The notes: a model not told the origin generated them from the letters alone. 64,000 nt of DNA from Membranipora membranacea (GCA_914767715.1 OU612071.1:11021493-11085492); one strand, 5' to 3'. Shown: positions 41,311-53,581, numbered from the stretch's first letter. A program made the numbers and translations.

Positions 41311-41799
41311 AACACTTATTCAGACTCAGCTTTTCGCTGCGAGTCTAACCGCGCAAATATCGGGACGATCGGACAAAAATTGGCGAAGTTATAGCGAAAA
41401 ACGTCGCTAAAACGGACGAAAGTGTTTATCTCACTGAGTTGAGCATCTTGGTGAAAAAAATGCGCATTTTGAAAAAACTTTCAAATTTCAAACTGAAACA
41501 CTTATTCAGACTCAGCTTTTCGCTGCGAGTCTAACCGCGCAAATATCGGGACGATCGGACAAAAATTGGCGAAGTTATAGGCAAAAACGTCGCAAAATCG
41601 CGCGAAAGTGTTTATCTCACTGAGTTGAGCATCTTGGTGAAAAAAATGCGCATTTTGAAAAAACTTTCAAATTTCAAACTGAAACACTTATTCAGACTCA
41701 GCTTTTCGCTGCGAGTCTAACCGCGCAAATATCGGGACGATCGGACAAGAATTGGCGAAGTTATAGGCAAAAACGTCGCAAAATCGCGCGAAAGTGTTT

Positions 41800-44700
41800 A
41801 TCTCACTGAGTTGAGCATCTTGGTGAAAAAAATGCGCATTTTGAAAAAACTTTCAAATTTCAAACTGAAACACTTATTCAGACTCAGCTTTTCGCTGCGA
41901 GTCTAACCGCGCAAATATCGGGACGATCGGACAAGAATTGGCGAAGTTATAGCGAAAAACGTCGCTAAAACGGACGAAAGTGTTTATCTCACTGAGTTGA
42001 GCATCTTGGTGAAAAAAATGCGCATTTTGAAAAAACTTTCAAATTTCAAACTGAAACACTTATTCAGACTCAGCTTTTCGCTGCGAGTCTAACCGCGCAA
42101 ATATCGGGACGATCGGACAAAAATTGGCGAAGTTATAGGCAAAAACGTCGCAAAATCGCGCGAAAGTGTTTATCTCACTGAGTTGAGCATCTTGGTGAAA
42201 AAAATGCGCATTTTGAAAAAACTTTCAAATTTCAAACTGAAACACTTATTCAGACTCAGCTTTTCGCTGCGAGTCTAACCGCGCAAATATCGGGACGATC
42301 GGACAAGAATTGGCGAAGTTATAGCGAAAAACGTCGCTAAAACGGACGAAAGTGTTTATCTCACTGAGTTGAGCATCTTGGTGAAAAAAATGCGCATTTT
42401 GAAAAAACTTTCAAATTTCAAACTGAAACACTTATTCAGACTCAGCTTTTCGCTGCGAGTCTAACCGCGCAAATATCGGGACGATCGGACAAAAATTGGC
42501 GAAGTTATAGGCAAAAACGTCGCAAAATCGCGCGAAAGTGTTTATCTCACTGAGTTGAGCATCTTGGTGAAAAAAATGCGCATTTTGAAAAAACTTTCAA
42601 ATTTCAAACTGAAACACTTATTCAGACTCAGCTTTTCGCTGCGAGTCTAACCGCGCAAATATCGGGACGATCGGACAAGAATTGGCGAAGTTATAGCGAA
42701 AAACGTCGCTAAAACGGACGAAAGTGTTTATCTCACTGAGTTGAGCATCTTGGTGAAAAAAATGCGCATTTTGAAAAAACTTTCAAATTTCAAACTGAAA
42801 CACTTATTCAGACTCAGCTTTTCGCTGCGAGTCTAACCGCGCAAATATCGGGACGATCGGACAAAAATTGGCGAAGTTATAGGCAAAAACGTCGCAAAAT
42901 CGCGCGAAAGTGTTTATCTCACTGAGTTGAGCATCTTGGTGAAAAAAATGCGCATTTTGAAAAAACTTTCAAATTTCAAACTGAAACACTTATTCAGACT
43001 CAGCTTTTCGCTGCGAGTCTAACCGCGCAAATATCGGGACGATCGGACAAGAATTGGCGAAGTTATAGCGAAAAACGTCGCTAAAACGGACGAAAGTGTT
43101 TATCTCACTGAGTTGAGCATCTTGGTGAAAAAAATGCGCATTTTGAAAAAACTTTCAAATTTCAAACTGAAACACTTATTCAGACTCAGCTTTTCGCTGC
43201 GAGTCTAACCGCGCAAATATCGGGACGATCGGACAAAAATTGGCGAAGTTATAGGCAAAAACGTCGCAAAATCGCGCGAAAGTGTTTATCTCACTGAGTT
43301 GAGCATCTTGGTGAAAAAAATGCGCATTTTGAAAAAACTTTCAAATTTCAAACTGAAACACTTATTCAGACTCAGCTTTTCGCTGCGAGTCTAACCGCGC
43401 AAATATCGGGACGATCGGACAAGAATTGGCGAAGTTATAGCGAAAAACGTCGCTAAAACGGACGAAAGTGTTTATCTCACTGAGTTGAGCATCTTGGTGA
43501 AAAAAATGCGCATTTTGAAAAAACTTTCAAATTTCAAACTGAAACACTTATTCAGACTCAGCTTTTCGCTGCGAGTCTAACCGCGCAAATATCGGGACGA
43601 TCGGACAAAAATTGGCGAAGTTATAGGCAAAAACGTCGCAAAATCGCGCGAAAGTGTTTATCTCACTGAGTTGAGCATCTTGGTGAAAAAAATGCGCATT
43701 TTGAAAAAACTTTCAAATTTCAAACTGAAACACTTATTCAGACTCAGCTTTTCGCTGCGAGTCTAACCGCGCAAATATCGGGACGATCGGACAAGAATTG
43801 GCGAAGTTATAGCGAAAAACGTCGCTAAAACGGACGAAAGTGTTTATCTCACTGAGTTGAGCATCTTGGTGAAAAAAATGCGCATTTTGAAAAAACTTTC
43901 AAATTTCAAACTGAAACACTTATTCAGACTCAGCTTTTCGCTGCGAGTCTAACCGCGCAAATATCGGGACGATCGGACAAAAATTGGCGAAGTTATAGGC
44001 AAAAACGTCGCAAAATCGCGCGAAAGTGTTTATCTCACTGAGTTGAGCATCTTGGTGAAAAAAATGCGCATTTTGAAAAAACTTTCAAATTTCAAACTGA
44101 AACACTTATTCAGACTCAGCTTTTCGCTGCGAGTCTAACCGCGCAAATATCGGGACGATCGGACAAGAATTGGCGAAGTTATAGCGAAAAACGTCGCTAA
44201 AACGGACGAAAGTGTTTATCTCACTGAGTTGAGCATCTTGGTGAAAAAAATGCGCATTTTGAAAAAACTTTCAAATTTCAAACTGAAACACTTATTCAGA
44301 CTCAGCTTTTCGCTGCGAGTCTAACCGCGCAAATATCGGGACGATCGGACAAAAATTGGCGAAGTTATAGGCAAAAACGTCGCAAAATCGCGCGAAAGTG
44401 TTTATCTCACTGAGTTGAGCATCTTGGTGAAAAAAATGCGCATTTTGAAAAAACTTTCAAATTTCAAACTGAAACACTTATTCAGACTCAGCTTTTCGCT
44501 GCGAGTCTAACCGCGCAAATATCGGGACGATCGGACAAGAATTGGCGAAGTTATAGCGAAAAACGTCGCTAAAACGGACGAAAGTGTTTATCTCACTGAG
44601 TTGAGCATCTTGGTGAAAAAAATGCGCATTTTGAAAAAACTTTCAAATTTCAAACTGAAACACTTATTCAGACTCAGCTTTTCGCTGCGAGTCTAACCGC

Positions 44701-47700
44701 GCAAATATCGGGACGATCGGACAAAAATTGGCGAAGTTATAGGCAAAAACGTCGCAAAATCGCGCGAAAGTGTTTATCTCACTGAGTTGAGCATCTTGGT
44801 GAAAAAAATGCGCATTTTGAAAAAACTTTCAAATTTCAAACTGAAACACTTATTCAGACTCAGCTTTTCGCTGCGAGTCTAACCGCGCAAATATCGGGAC
44901 GATCGGACAAGAATTGGCGAAGTTATAGCGAAAAACGTCGCTAAAACGGACGAAAGTGTTTATCTCACTGAGTTGAGCATCTTGGTGAAAAAAATGCGCA
45001 TTTTGAAAAAACTTTCAAATTTCAAACTGAAACACTTATTCAGACTCAGCTTTTCGCTGCGAGTCTAACCGCGCAAATATCGGGACGATCGGACAAAAAT
45101 TGGCGAAGTTATAGGCAAAAACGTCGCAAAATCGCGCGAAAGTGTTTATCTCACTGAGTTGAGCATCTTGGTGAAAAAAATGCGCATTTTGAAAAAACTT
45201 TCAAATTTCAAACTGAAACACTTATTCAGACTCAGCTTTTCGCTGCGAGTCTAACCGCGCAAATATCGGGACGATCGGACAAGAATTGGCGAAGTTATAG
45301 CGAAAAACGTCGCTAAAACGGACGAAAGTGTTTATCTCACTGAGTTGAGCATCTTGGTGAAAAAAATGCGCATTTTGAAAAAACTTTCAAATTTCAAACT
45401 GAAACACTTATTCAGACTCAGCTTTTCGCTGCGAGTCTAACCGCGCAAATATCGGGACGATCGGACAAAAATTGGCGAAGTTATAGGCAAAAACGTCGCA
45501 AAATCGCGCGAAAGTGTTTATCTCACTGAGTTGAGCATCTTGGTGAAAAAAATGCGCATTTTGAAAAAACTTTCAAATTTCAAACTGAAACACTTATTCA
45601 GACTCAGCTTTTCGCTGCGAGTCTAACCGCGCAAATATCGGGACGATCGGACAAGAATTGGCGAAGTTATAGCGAAAAACGTCGCTAAAACGGACGAAAG
45701 TGTTTATCTCACTGAGTTGAGCATCTTGGTGAAAAAAATGCGCATTTTGAAAAAACTTTCAAATTTCAAACTGAAACACTTATTCAGACTCAGCTTTTCG
45801 CTGCGAGTCTAACCGCGCAAATATCGGGACGATCGGACAAAAATTGGCGAAGTTATAGGCAAAAACGTCGCAAAATCGCGCGAAAGTGTTTATCTCACTG
45901 AGTTGAGCATCTTGGTGAAAAAAATGCGCATTTTGAAAAAACTTTCAAATTTCAAACTGAAACACTTATTCAGACTCAGCTTTTCGCTGCGAGTCTAACC
46001 GCGCAAATATCGGGACGATCGGACAAGAATTGGCGAAGTTATAGCGAAAAACGTCGCTAAAACGGACGAAAGTGTTTATCTCACTGAGTTGAGCATCTTG
46101 GTGAAAAAAATGCGCATTTTGAAAAAACTTTCAAATTTCAAACTGAAACACTTATTCAGACTCAGCTTTTCGCTGCGAGTCTAACCGCGCAAATATCGGG
46201 ACGATCGGACAAAAATTGGCGAAGTTATAGGCAAAAACGTCGCAAAATCGCGCGAAAGTGTTTATCTCACTGAGTTGAGCATCTTGGTGAAAAAAATGCG
46301 CATTTTGAAAAAACTTTCAAATTTCAAACTGAAACACTTATTCAGACTCAGCTTTTCGCTGCGAGTCTAACCGCGCAAATATCGGGACGATCGGACAAGA
46401 ATTGGCGAAGTTATAGCGAAAAACGTCGCTAAAACGGACGAAAGTGTTTATCTCACTGAGTTGAGCATCTTGGTGAAAAAAATGCGCATTTTGAAAAAAC
46501 TTTCAAATTTCAAACTGAAACACTTATTCAGACTCAGCTTTTCGCTGCGAGTCTAACCGCGCAAATATCGGGACGATCGGACAAAAATTGGCGAAGTTAT
46601 AGGCAAAAACGTCGCAAAATCGCGCGAAAGTGTTTATCTCACTGAGTTGAGCATCTTGGTGAAAAAAATGCGCATTTTGAAAAAACTTTCAAATTTCAAA
46701 CTGAAACACTTATTCAGACTCAGCTTTTCGCTGCGAGTCTAACCGCGCAAATATCGGGACGATCGGACAAGAATTGGCGAAGTTATAGGCAAAAACGTCG
46801 CAAAATCGCGCGAAAGTGTTTATCTCACTGAGTTGAGCATCTTGGTGAAAAAAATGCGCATTTTGAAAAAACTTTCAAATTTCAAACTGAAACACTTATT
46901 CAGACTCAGCTTTTCGCTGCGAGTCTAACCGCGCAAATATCGGGACGATCGGACAAGAATTGGCGAAGTTATAGCGAAAAACGTCGCTAAAACGGACGAA
47001 AGTGTTTATCTCACTGAGTTGAGCATCTTGGTGAAAAAAATGCGCATTTTGAAAAAACTTTCAAATTTCAAACTGAAACACTTATTCAGACTCAGCTTTT
47101 CGCTGCGAGTCTAACCGCGCAAATATCGGGACGATCGGACAAAAATTGGCGAAGTTATAGGCAAAAACGTCGCAAAATCGCGCGAAAGTGTTTATCTCAC
47201 TGAGTTGAGCATCTTGGTGAAAAAAATGCGCATTTTGAAAAAACTTTCAAATTTCAAACTGAAACACTTATTCAGACTCAGCTTTTCGCTGCGAGTCTAA
47301 CCGCGCAAATATCGGGACGATCGGACAAGAATTGGCGAAGTTATAGCGAAAAACGTCGCTAAAACGGACGAAAGTGTTTATCTCACTGAGTTGAGCATCT
47401 TGGTGAAAAAAATGCGCATTTTGAAAAAACTTTCAAATTTCAAACTGAAACACTTATTCAGACTCAGCTTTTCGCTGCGAGTCTAACCGCGCAAATATCG
47501 GGACGATCGGACAAAAATTGGCGAAGTTATAGGCAAAAACGTCGCAAAATCGCGCGAAAGTGTTTATCTCACTGAGTTGAGCATCTTGGTGAAAAAAATG
47601 CGCATTTTGAAAAAACTTTCAAATTTCAAACTGAAACACTTATTCAGACTCAGCTTTTCGCTGCGAGTCTAACCGCGCAAATATCGGGACGATCGGACAA

Positions 47701-47950
47701 GAATTGGCGAAGTTATAGCGAAAAACGTCGCTAAAACGGACGAAAGTGTTTATCTCACTGAGTTGAGCATCTTGGTGAAAAAAATGCGCATTTTGAAAAA
47801 ACTTTCAAATTTCAAACTGAAACACTTATTCAGACTCAGCTTTTCGCTGCGAGTCTAACCGCGCAAATATCGGGACGATCGGACAAAAATTGGCGAAGTT
47901 ATAGGCAAAAACGTCGCAAAATCGCGCGAAAGTGTTTATCTCACTGAGTT
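41800..47950 (+). repeat. Homogeneous 372-bp A-B dimer tandem
   Basis: Nearly every A unit is followed by a B unit up to the array edge, about 16-17 dimers. Two units (41690-41800 and 46700-46820) combine the A-type GACAAGAATT with a B-type tail. Outside the diagnostic sites the units look almost free of substitutions and indels, unlike the neighbouring 37.7-41.3 kb stretch. This is a dimeric higher-order repeat. Confidence 0.9.
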
Positions 47951-47966
47951 GAGCATCTTGGCGAAA

Positions 47967-48408
47967 GCAGTGCTTTTAACTTGCCTACAGACTTATTTAT
48001 TGACCCTCATACTAATCACTTTATTTGAGGATTGGTGCAACAAGTCGACCTCGAACCACTTACAGGACTTAACGGTCCAACACCTCTCTTTAATTCCCCA
48101 TTGCTTTACATGCAAACTATGTTGACTTGTCACCCCAATAGGCCTGCTTCAGGTTCTTTCAATTCTATAATCAGACCACCCAAAATGATGGCATGCTTCT
48201 TCTCTTCTATATTGGTGACTATGGGTTTAAAATTCGTTGTCAGACTTTTTCAGTGGCCCCATATGTAAGACCATTGCATTTTTCTACAAATTTCCGGTCT
48301 AATTTTCATTATCCAAACCGTATGCATTGATCGTCCTAAAATGATTTTGCAAAAAGAATTTTCAAAATTTAATTCAATAAATTTCCATTGCAAATACACC
48401 TGAAAATA
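47967..48408. other. Array edge and first copy of a dispersed repeat
   Basis: Unique DNA starts with GCGAAAGCAG. The stretch from about 47968 to 48076 (AGTGCTTTTAACTTGCC, later GGTGCAACAAGTCGACC) is a diverged copy of the repeat at 48409-48545. The remaining 300 bases show nothing I can identify. Confidence 0.6.
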
Positions 48409-48545
48409 TTAACAGGGTTCAATATCACTGATAGAAGTGCTTTTGAATTGGCTACACCCTCATTTGTCATCAGCATACTAATCATTTTATTTTGGAGGAT
48501 GGGTGCAACAAGTTGACCTTCACCCAATTACAGGTGTATTACCAA
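48409..48545 (+). repeat. Short dispersed repeat, second copy
   Basis: About 137 bp sharing blocks with 47968-48076 (CATACTAATCA, GGTGCAACAAGT) and with 61594-61735 (ATCACTG, TGGCTACA, AATTACAGGTGTATTACC). All three are in the same orientation. No coding potential or terminal repeats are visible, so it may be the remnant of an old transposon. Confidence 0.6.
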
Positions 48546-51500
48546 CGTAGCCGAGCTGGCCAGGGCAGAAACTTAATTGAGATGGCTCGGTTAGGTTCAA
48601 ATTTTGAAGCCAAGAGAACACAACTCATAAATTTGATCATAAGTCACTACCCAGTCGGAAAAAACCCTTGGAGTCAACTTCGGTTTTGGAGGTATGATTG
48701 TTAACAACTAAGTCTGCACCGTCCTGATTGATACCTGAGTCTGATAAGTCGGTCCTAGGCCTGACTTTGAGGTTAGAGCATCACTCACTGGCTTGAGCAC
48801 TGAAATGGGACATTTTTATGTTATCACTATCAGACATTCTCAACATAAAGCCTCCTTAGAAAAGATATATGCAGAAGAGAGGTGTCTGTCAGGTGAACTG
48901 TTCTGATTGTCACCACCCAATATACCTTACCAAGGACCAGGACCAAGGACTAGGAGTACTCCCTGTTCTTTCACCGCAGACAGTTCCTTGACCAATCTGT
49001 AGAATCTATGTGTAAGTATGTAAGTATTTCATTTGTATGTATTTCATTGTAACAAAGAATCAGTGTGAAAGAATTGGTGGAATGTTGATGATGATGCAGC
49101 AGCACACTCACTGGCAGACATTGATCGTCCAATTATTGAATAATGGTATGGTCCTTCTCCAAAACCTGTCTGGGTCTGTGGCAATGTTTGACAGTCATAC
49201 TGCGTTCTGCTGAAAAATCATTCATTCAATGACCTCTTCGTTCTATCTCTGACCCAGAATTATCATTTTTCCTTTCAGAACTTTGATGACAAGATGATGA
49301 CAAGAAAATTAAAGCCAGCCTAAAGATTTGGGATATAACTGAGTTTCAATGTGGTCTATCATGATAGTGTTGGAAATGTAGTCATCTGGGTGATCAATAT
49401 GCCGACATACAACCTGCAGATCAACTATGAGATATGAGTCTGCACCGTAGTGCCACAAAGATGGCCAAATGATCTATTTACATAAGTCTTAGTATCTATG
49501 GATTTTTCAATTTATTGAGGGTCAGGTTTTCAGTTTTGGAACTCAAGCAGTCAAGCACATTTGTATTGTAAATGCCCAAAGTGCTACTGATAAGCTGATT
49601 CAAATCAATTGTGAGTTCTGTTAGACAAAAAATACATCAGTGAACTGGCTTGACAACTGTAATCTGTAAGTGGGTACCAAATTATATAAAAGTTTTCTCT
49701 GTGATCAGATGTTTATTCTTTCTTCATACATGCCATGTTTGTTTGTTGCCGAGGAGGAGCTGACATAACAGGAGCTGACATAACAGGTCCCTTTATCTCT
49801 TATTTTGTTATATGTTTTGTGTAACGTAATTTTAGCGCAATAATAATTATACTAGGCCTTAGAAAGTTCACTTGACACATTTTTGGGACAGCTGTATTAC
49901 CATCTATATTCATGCAGGAATGATACGACTTGGCTGTTTAGTCTACAGAATAATGCATAGATAGATGAGAATTTTGTCAACCCTGACTGCAAGATCTCTG
50001 AATAAAAAACAGCTTAGGTGCTTTATGTAGGTCTCGCTCCCAAATCACTCTCTCATAGATGAACTATACCTATGCATTCTGAGTTATTGTTTTGTGCACG
50101 AATTGTCTAATTGAGCGAAGTGACCAGACTACCTTGGGAGAAAGATCGATTTTAGCTGAGAGAACTTGGAGCCGTGTTTACAAGAACTATGTTAGGACGA
50201 CCCATAGGTCCGATGTAATCATACCAGGGAGTTTTGGACAAATGTTATATTGCGTCTCCAACTCCCTGATCTTACATACTCTTGATATCTTTAGTACACC
50301 CAAGGACTTCACTCTCCAAAGTTGGAGTGAGGATATGTGTTTGGTTTGACCCAAAAAAGTTTGATCAATGTGATTAAGAGCCAGAATACCTGTCGCTGTT
50401 ATACATATTATATTCAATGTACCTAAAAATAAAAATGATCAGCATTATACACTGTGAATCATTCGATCCGGTAACTATTGATAGATTTAAGCAGAGTTTA
50501 GCAGGGTGCAAGGACTGCCTTACGCAATGAACCTTCTTCTCAGTTCTCTGGGGCCTGCACCCAGTGACCAAGCACCCTGATGAAGTTTGTTCATCTAATT
50601 GATACCATAAACACGCTCTAGGTATCACTATCAACAGCATTGAATACTAACTGAAGTCCAAGACTTGACATTGATTAATCATCTACAGCCTACAGCATGT
50701 TACAAGGGTAATGAAACACTTACAGTGATAAGTTGCAGGACTAGTAGATGAGCTGTGCTACGGCATTATTATTGTGTATAAAAATCTCATGGATCTCCAG
50801 TTGTCTATTGGAAAATACTTTAACTTGGCAAAGTCTCAGCATCTTAAATCCGGCTAAGTGAACCTGTCACTGTCTTACCAATCAATGCAATCCTGATACA
50901 TGTTGAGGTTTAAACGTGATCAATGATTAAGTCAGTCTGGTGATGATTGCATATCATTCCTATGGCTTTTCTCTGGTCAATCTCTAAAATGCTCCTTCAT
51001 AATCATATAATAGGCTGTAAAGTAAAACAAGTAAACATACATTCATGTTGTTTGGACTTGGTCAGATTACTGACATATCACATCAATCACAGTCAAACTT
51101 TGAACCAAGAAACTTGATGAGCTCTACGCTTGCAGTATATGCCCTCCATCCAATGAACTGGTTTAGTTCATTGCTCCATCTAGCAGATATTACTATACAC
51201 CTTGCATTGTATACAGTATCACTATATACACATATCTACCCCAAAAACTGGGTTGGTCTCTGGCAGTGTTTAACTGTCCCCTCCCCTGGTTGGGTTTCAA
51301 ACAACAACAACAAAAACCAAAGGGGCAGTCAAAATCTGCCAGTGTCCCAGGTGTTCGTATAGGCCTGTAACCATTCCTCACTCAGTAGCAGCCTGTAGTG
51401 TAGTTCTAGGTAGCCTGTGAGTGTCAGTAGTCACTCTTGTTTGATACATATTTATATTTCATCAACATCATTTTATTATCAACTATCAAAACATTGGGCA

Positions 51501-51627
51501 GTTTCATTGCTTTGTTTGTGCACCCACAAAACAAAGCCCAAACCAACCAAAGTTAGGAAATGCAGTGATGTGAGTGGTAGAAGCAAGGAGATACAAGAGA
51601 AGCTGTGACTCCTTGGTAGAAGAAAAA
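48546..51627. other. Non-coding flank
   Basis: AT-rich sequence without a convincing gene. The open frames here are short and chance-like. Small features are a 17-bp direct duplication of GAGCTGACATAACAG near 49765-49800, an acceptor-like TTTTTCCTTTCAG near 49277 with no supported exon, and AACAACAACAA near 51303. Confidence 0.5.
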
Positions 51628-51711
51628 AGTAGGTAGTACCATAGGACTGCCGCAGTTCCAAAATCAGGAACTGCGGCAGTCCTATATTTATATGGGTAGT
51701 ACTACCTACTT
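51628..51711. repeat. Inverted repeat with a 19-bp perfect inner stem
   Basis: The arms ATAGGACTGCCGCAGTTCC (51641-51659) and its exact complement (51667-51685) enclose a 7-base loop. An outer GTAGGTAGTAC arm pairs again at about 51701-51711 after a small bulge. GTAA-rich microsatellite follows to about 51746. Confidence 0.9.
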
Positions 51712-52327
51712 ACAAGTAAGTAAGTAGCAAGTAAGTAAGTAAGTAGCCCCATTTGGATGATCATCACATCCAATCATTCCTTCATGATGATGATACTGAA
51801 TCCCAACCTTTATAATACAACTGTCATCTTATTGTGGAGAATACTACTTGACTACAGAATGTCTATACTATACTTCCAGCCATATCATAGGTAAAAAAAG
51901 TCAAGCAACTTCTCAACACTGTGACTTCCACTCCTAGTTCAACTTATGTAAAATAGTCCTACTGTTTTTTCAGCTACATCTTGAACAATGAACCTGTGAT
52001 TAATTCCCACTCATTTATCTATTCCGACAGATGAGCAAGTATGTACAAGTCTATTAATATTGAAACTAGCCGAGCTGCGCCACATGTAAATTGCCTCTAA
52101 CCAAGCTGCGCCATCTCAAATTATCCCCCCCCCCCCACAGCTCGCCTGCCATATTTGTGGCTAAAGAAAAATACATGCTTCTGACTCCTGTGGATGAAAA
52201 GTGAAAAACTCCTTGGAAACTCAGCAACCGGTCATTGATTTTTGGTTTGCTGAAATACTTACAGTGGGGAAGGATTAAATCAAGATGTTAGTTAGTTATA
52301 AGTTAGTAACTTCCTGCATTATAGTGC
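51712..52327. other. Non-coding stretch with simple repeats
   Basis: Begins with (GTAA)n. GAGCTGCGCCA-like and AAGCTGCGCCA copies lie about 30 bp apart near 52072-52110, and a run of C lies near 52127-52137. No gene seen. Confidence 0.5.
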
Positions 52328-52443
52328 TTATCTACCAACCATCCATGGCTATATTATATAGCCATGGTTGGTAGATAAACATGCTTTATTATCATGGCTC
52401 AACGGCGGTTATATAACCACCGTTGAGCCATTATAAAGCATGT
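52328..52443. repeat. Two adjacent long hairpins
   Basis: The first, 52328-52378, pairs TTATCTACCAACC with GGTTGGTAGATAA around a TATATTATATA centre, with a 4-base bulge on the left arm. The second, about 52380-52443, pairs ACATGCTTTAT and ATGGCTCAACGG with their complements around TTATATAA, with one or two interruptions. Both have AT-only centres and follow each other directly. Confidence 0.85.
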
Positions 52444-52787
52444 CAACCAATCAATGCTGTATTATGTATGTATTCACTACTAACTAACGAACAACCACCT
52501 TGCTCACAACATTACACCTTTTAAAAATAACCCAGTTCTGAAAGTTACTAACATTAGTGTAATACATAGTTGAATGCAATAGCAAGCAAAGTAAAGTGGT
52601 TCAACCAACTTTTACTCCTTGGTTCTACTTGGTCCAATGCTGAGGTTTAAATCAGTATGAAGTAAGGCTGAGATGTAAATAACATTCACCAGAGATATAG
52701 ATGCAGAGTTGGGCAGTCACCGTCAGTATATATGTCCAGGTGAGAGAATGATTGGAATTGATACCAAATGTGTATGATTAATGTGTA

Positions 52788-52809
52788 ACCAAGGAGTTAA
52801 CTCCTTGGT
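52788..52809. repeat. 22-bp perfect palindrome
   Basis: ACCAAGGAGTT followed by its exact complement. The same half-site recurs as palindromes at 53355-53370, 53502-53517 and, imperfectly, near 60038-60067. Confidence 0.9.
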
Positions 52810-53025
52810 GTAACCTTGTGTTAGGTCAGATATATTGAGCTGGTGAAAAGTAGTGGCCTATAAATCAGCGTTGATGACAGTCGGATCTGTAGTCATTTCC
52901 AGTAAACTGTTAGTAGTAACATTATCAACTGTAGGAATAAACAGAATTTGCTGGGATGGTTTACAGTAATCCGTAATAAGTACTCGTCAACCGAGAGGCA
53001 CATTTCACTACAGGCTTCAAATCAA

Positions 53026-53068
53026 ATGGCAACCGGTGGTGCTAGCTGCGCTGGACAACGTTTCAATG
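53026..53068 (+). CDS. Possible first coding exon, unidentified
   Basis: ATG opens 14 codons (MATGGASCAGQRFN) ending in a G before GTCAGT, a fair splice donor. The short stretch is richer in GC than its surroundings. No downstream exon could be joined with confidence, and a stop follows if the donor is not used. It may be chance. Confidence 0.2.
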
Positions 53069-53279
53069 GTCAGTCGGTGGGTTATTAGTTTGAAGAAAAT
53101 AAGAATAAAAAGACATGACAAATACTATATACATTTACATAAAATACAATGATGACTACTAGCTGCAGCTGCTCCCGCCCCCCCCCCCCCTCCCACCAAC
53201 CACCCACGACCCACCACAAACACAGGGTGAGATGACAACCCCCAGAGTAGATAGCAGGCCATCAAGAACTAGTGAGCTA

Positions 53280-53573
53280 GATTCAAGAGATTAGTATAAT
53301 ATATGATAGCATTATTAAATAATTCACAACACGACCATCCCGATACCTTCCCACCAAGGAGTACTCCTTGTTCCCACCACCCATAAGTTTCATGGGCGGC
53401 GAGAAAGCATCAAGACTTGATTATGAGATTCAAGAGATTAGTATAATATATGATAGCATTATTAAATAATTCACAACACGACCATCCCGATACCTTCCCA
53501 CCAAGGAGTACTCCTTGTTCCCACCACCCATAAGTTTCATGGGCGGCGAGAAAGCATCAAGACTTGATTATGT
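53280..53573. repeat. 147-bp tandem duplication
   Basis: Two nearly identical direct copies, 53280-53426 and 53427-53573. Each holds the CAAGGAGTACTCCTTG palindrome. The duplication lies just beyond the 3' end of the decayed LINE and could include its 3' tail. A poly-C run precedes it near 53178-53190. Confidence 0.9.
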
Positions 53574-53581
53574 TGTCAATT

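Larger units (their letters stand above)
16128..47966 (+). repeat. 186-bp satellite array, right block
   Basis: About 171 further head-to-tail copies continue from the interrupted monomer, in the same orientation as the left block. Up to about 25.4 kb the A/B pattern resembles the left block. From about 25.4 to 41.6 kb there are chimeric units (for example GACAAGAATT with TATAGGC and CTAAAACGG) and marker variants such as TCGTTGCGAG and TCGCTACGAG, in long-period blocks. From about 41.8 kb A and B alternate regularly. The last unit decays after GAGCATCTTGG near 47961 and unique DNA follows. Units start with TTATCTCACTGAG and show mostly single-base differences. No unique spacers, open frame or canonical CENP-B box is visible. 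Confidence 0.97.

Noticed and set aside
1-47966. CRISPR-like array
   Set aside because: Units are contiguous full-length repeats with no unique spacers, and the DNA is eukaryotic.
1-47966. CENP-B box in the monomer
   Set aside because: Neither strand of the consensus unit fits the NTTCGNNNNANNCGGGN pattern by eye.
49265-49330. Possible exon after a TTTTTCCTTTCAG acceptor
   Set aside because: No sustained open frame or donor follows that would support a coding exon.
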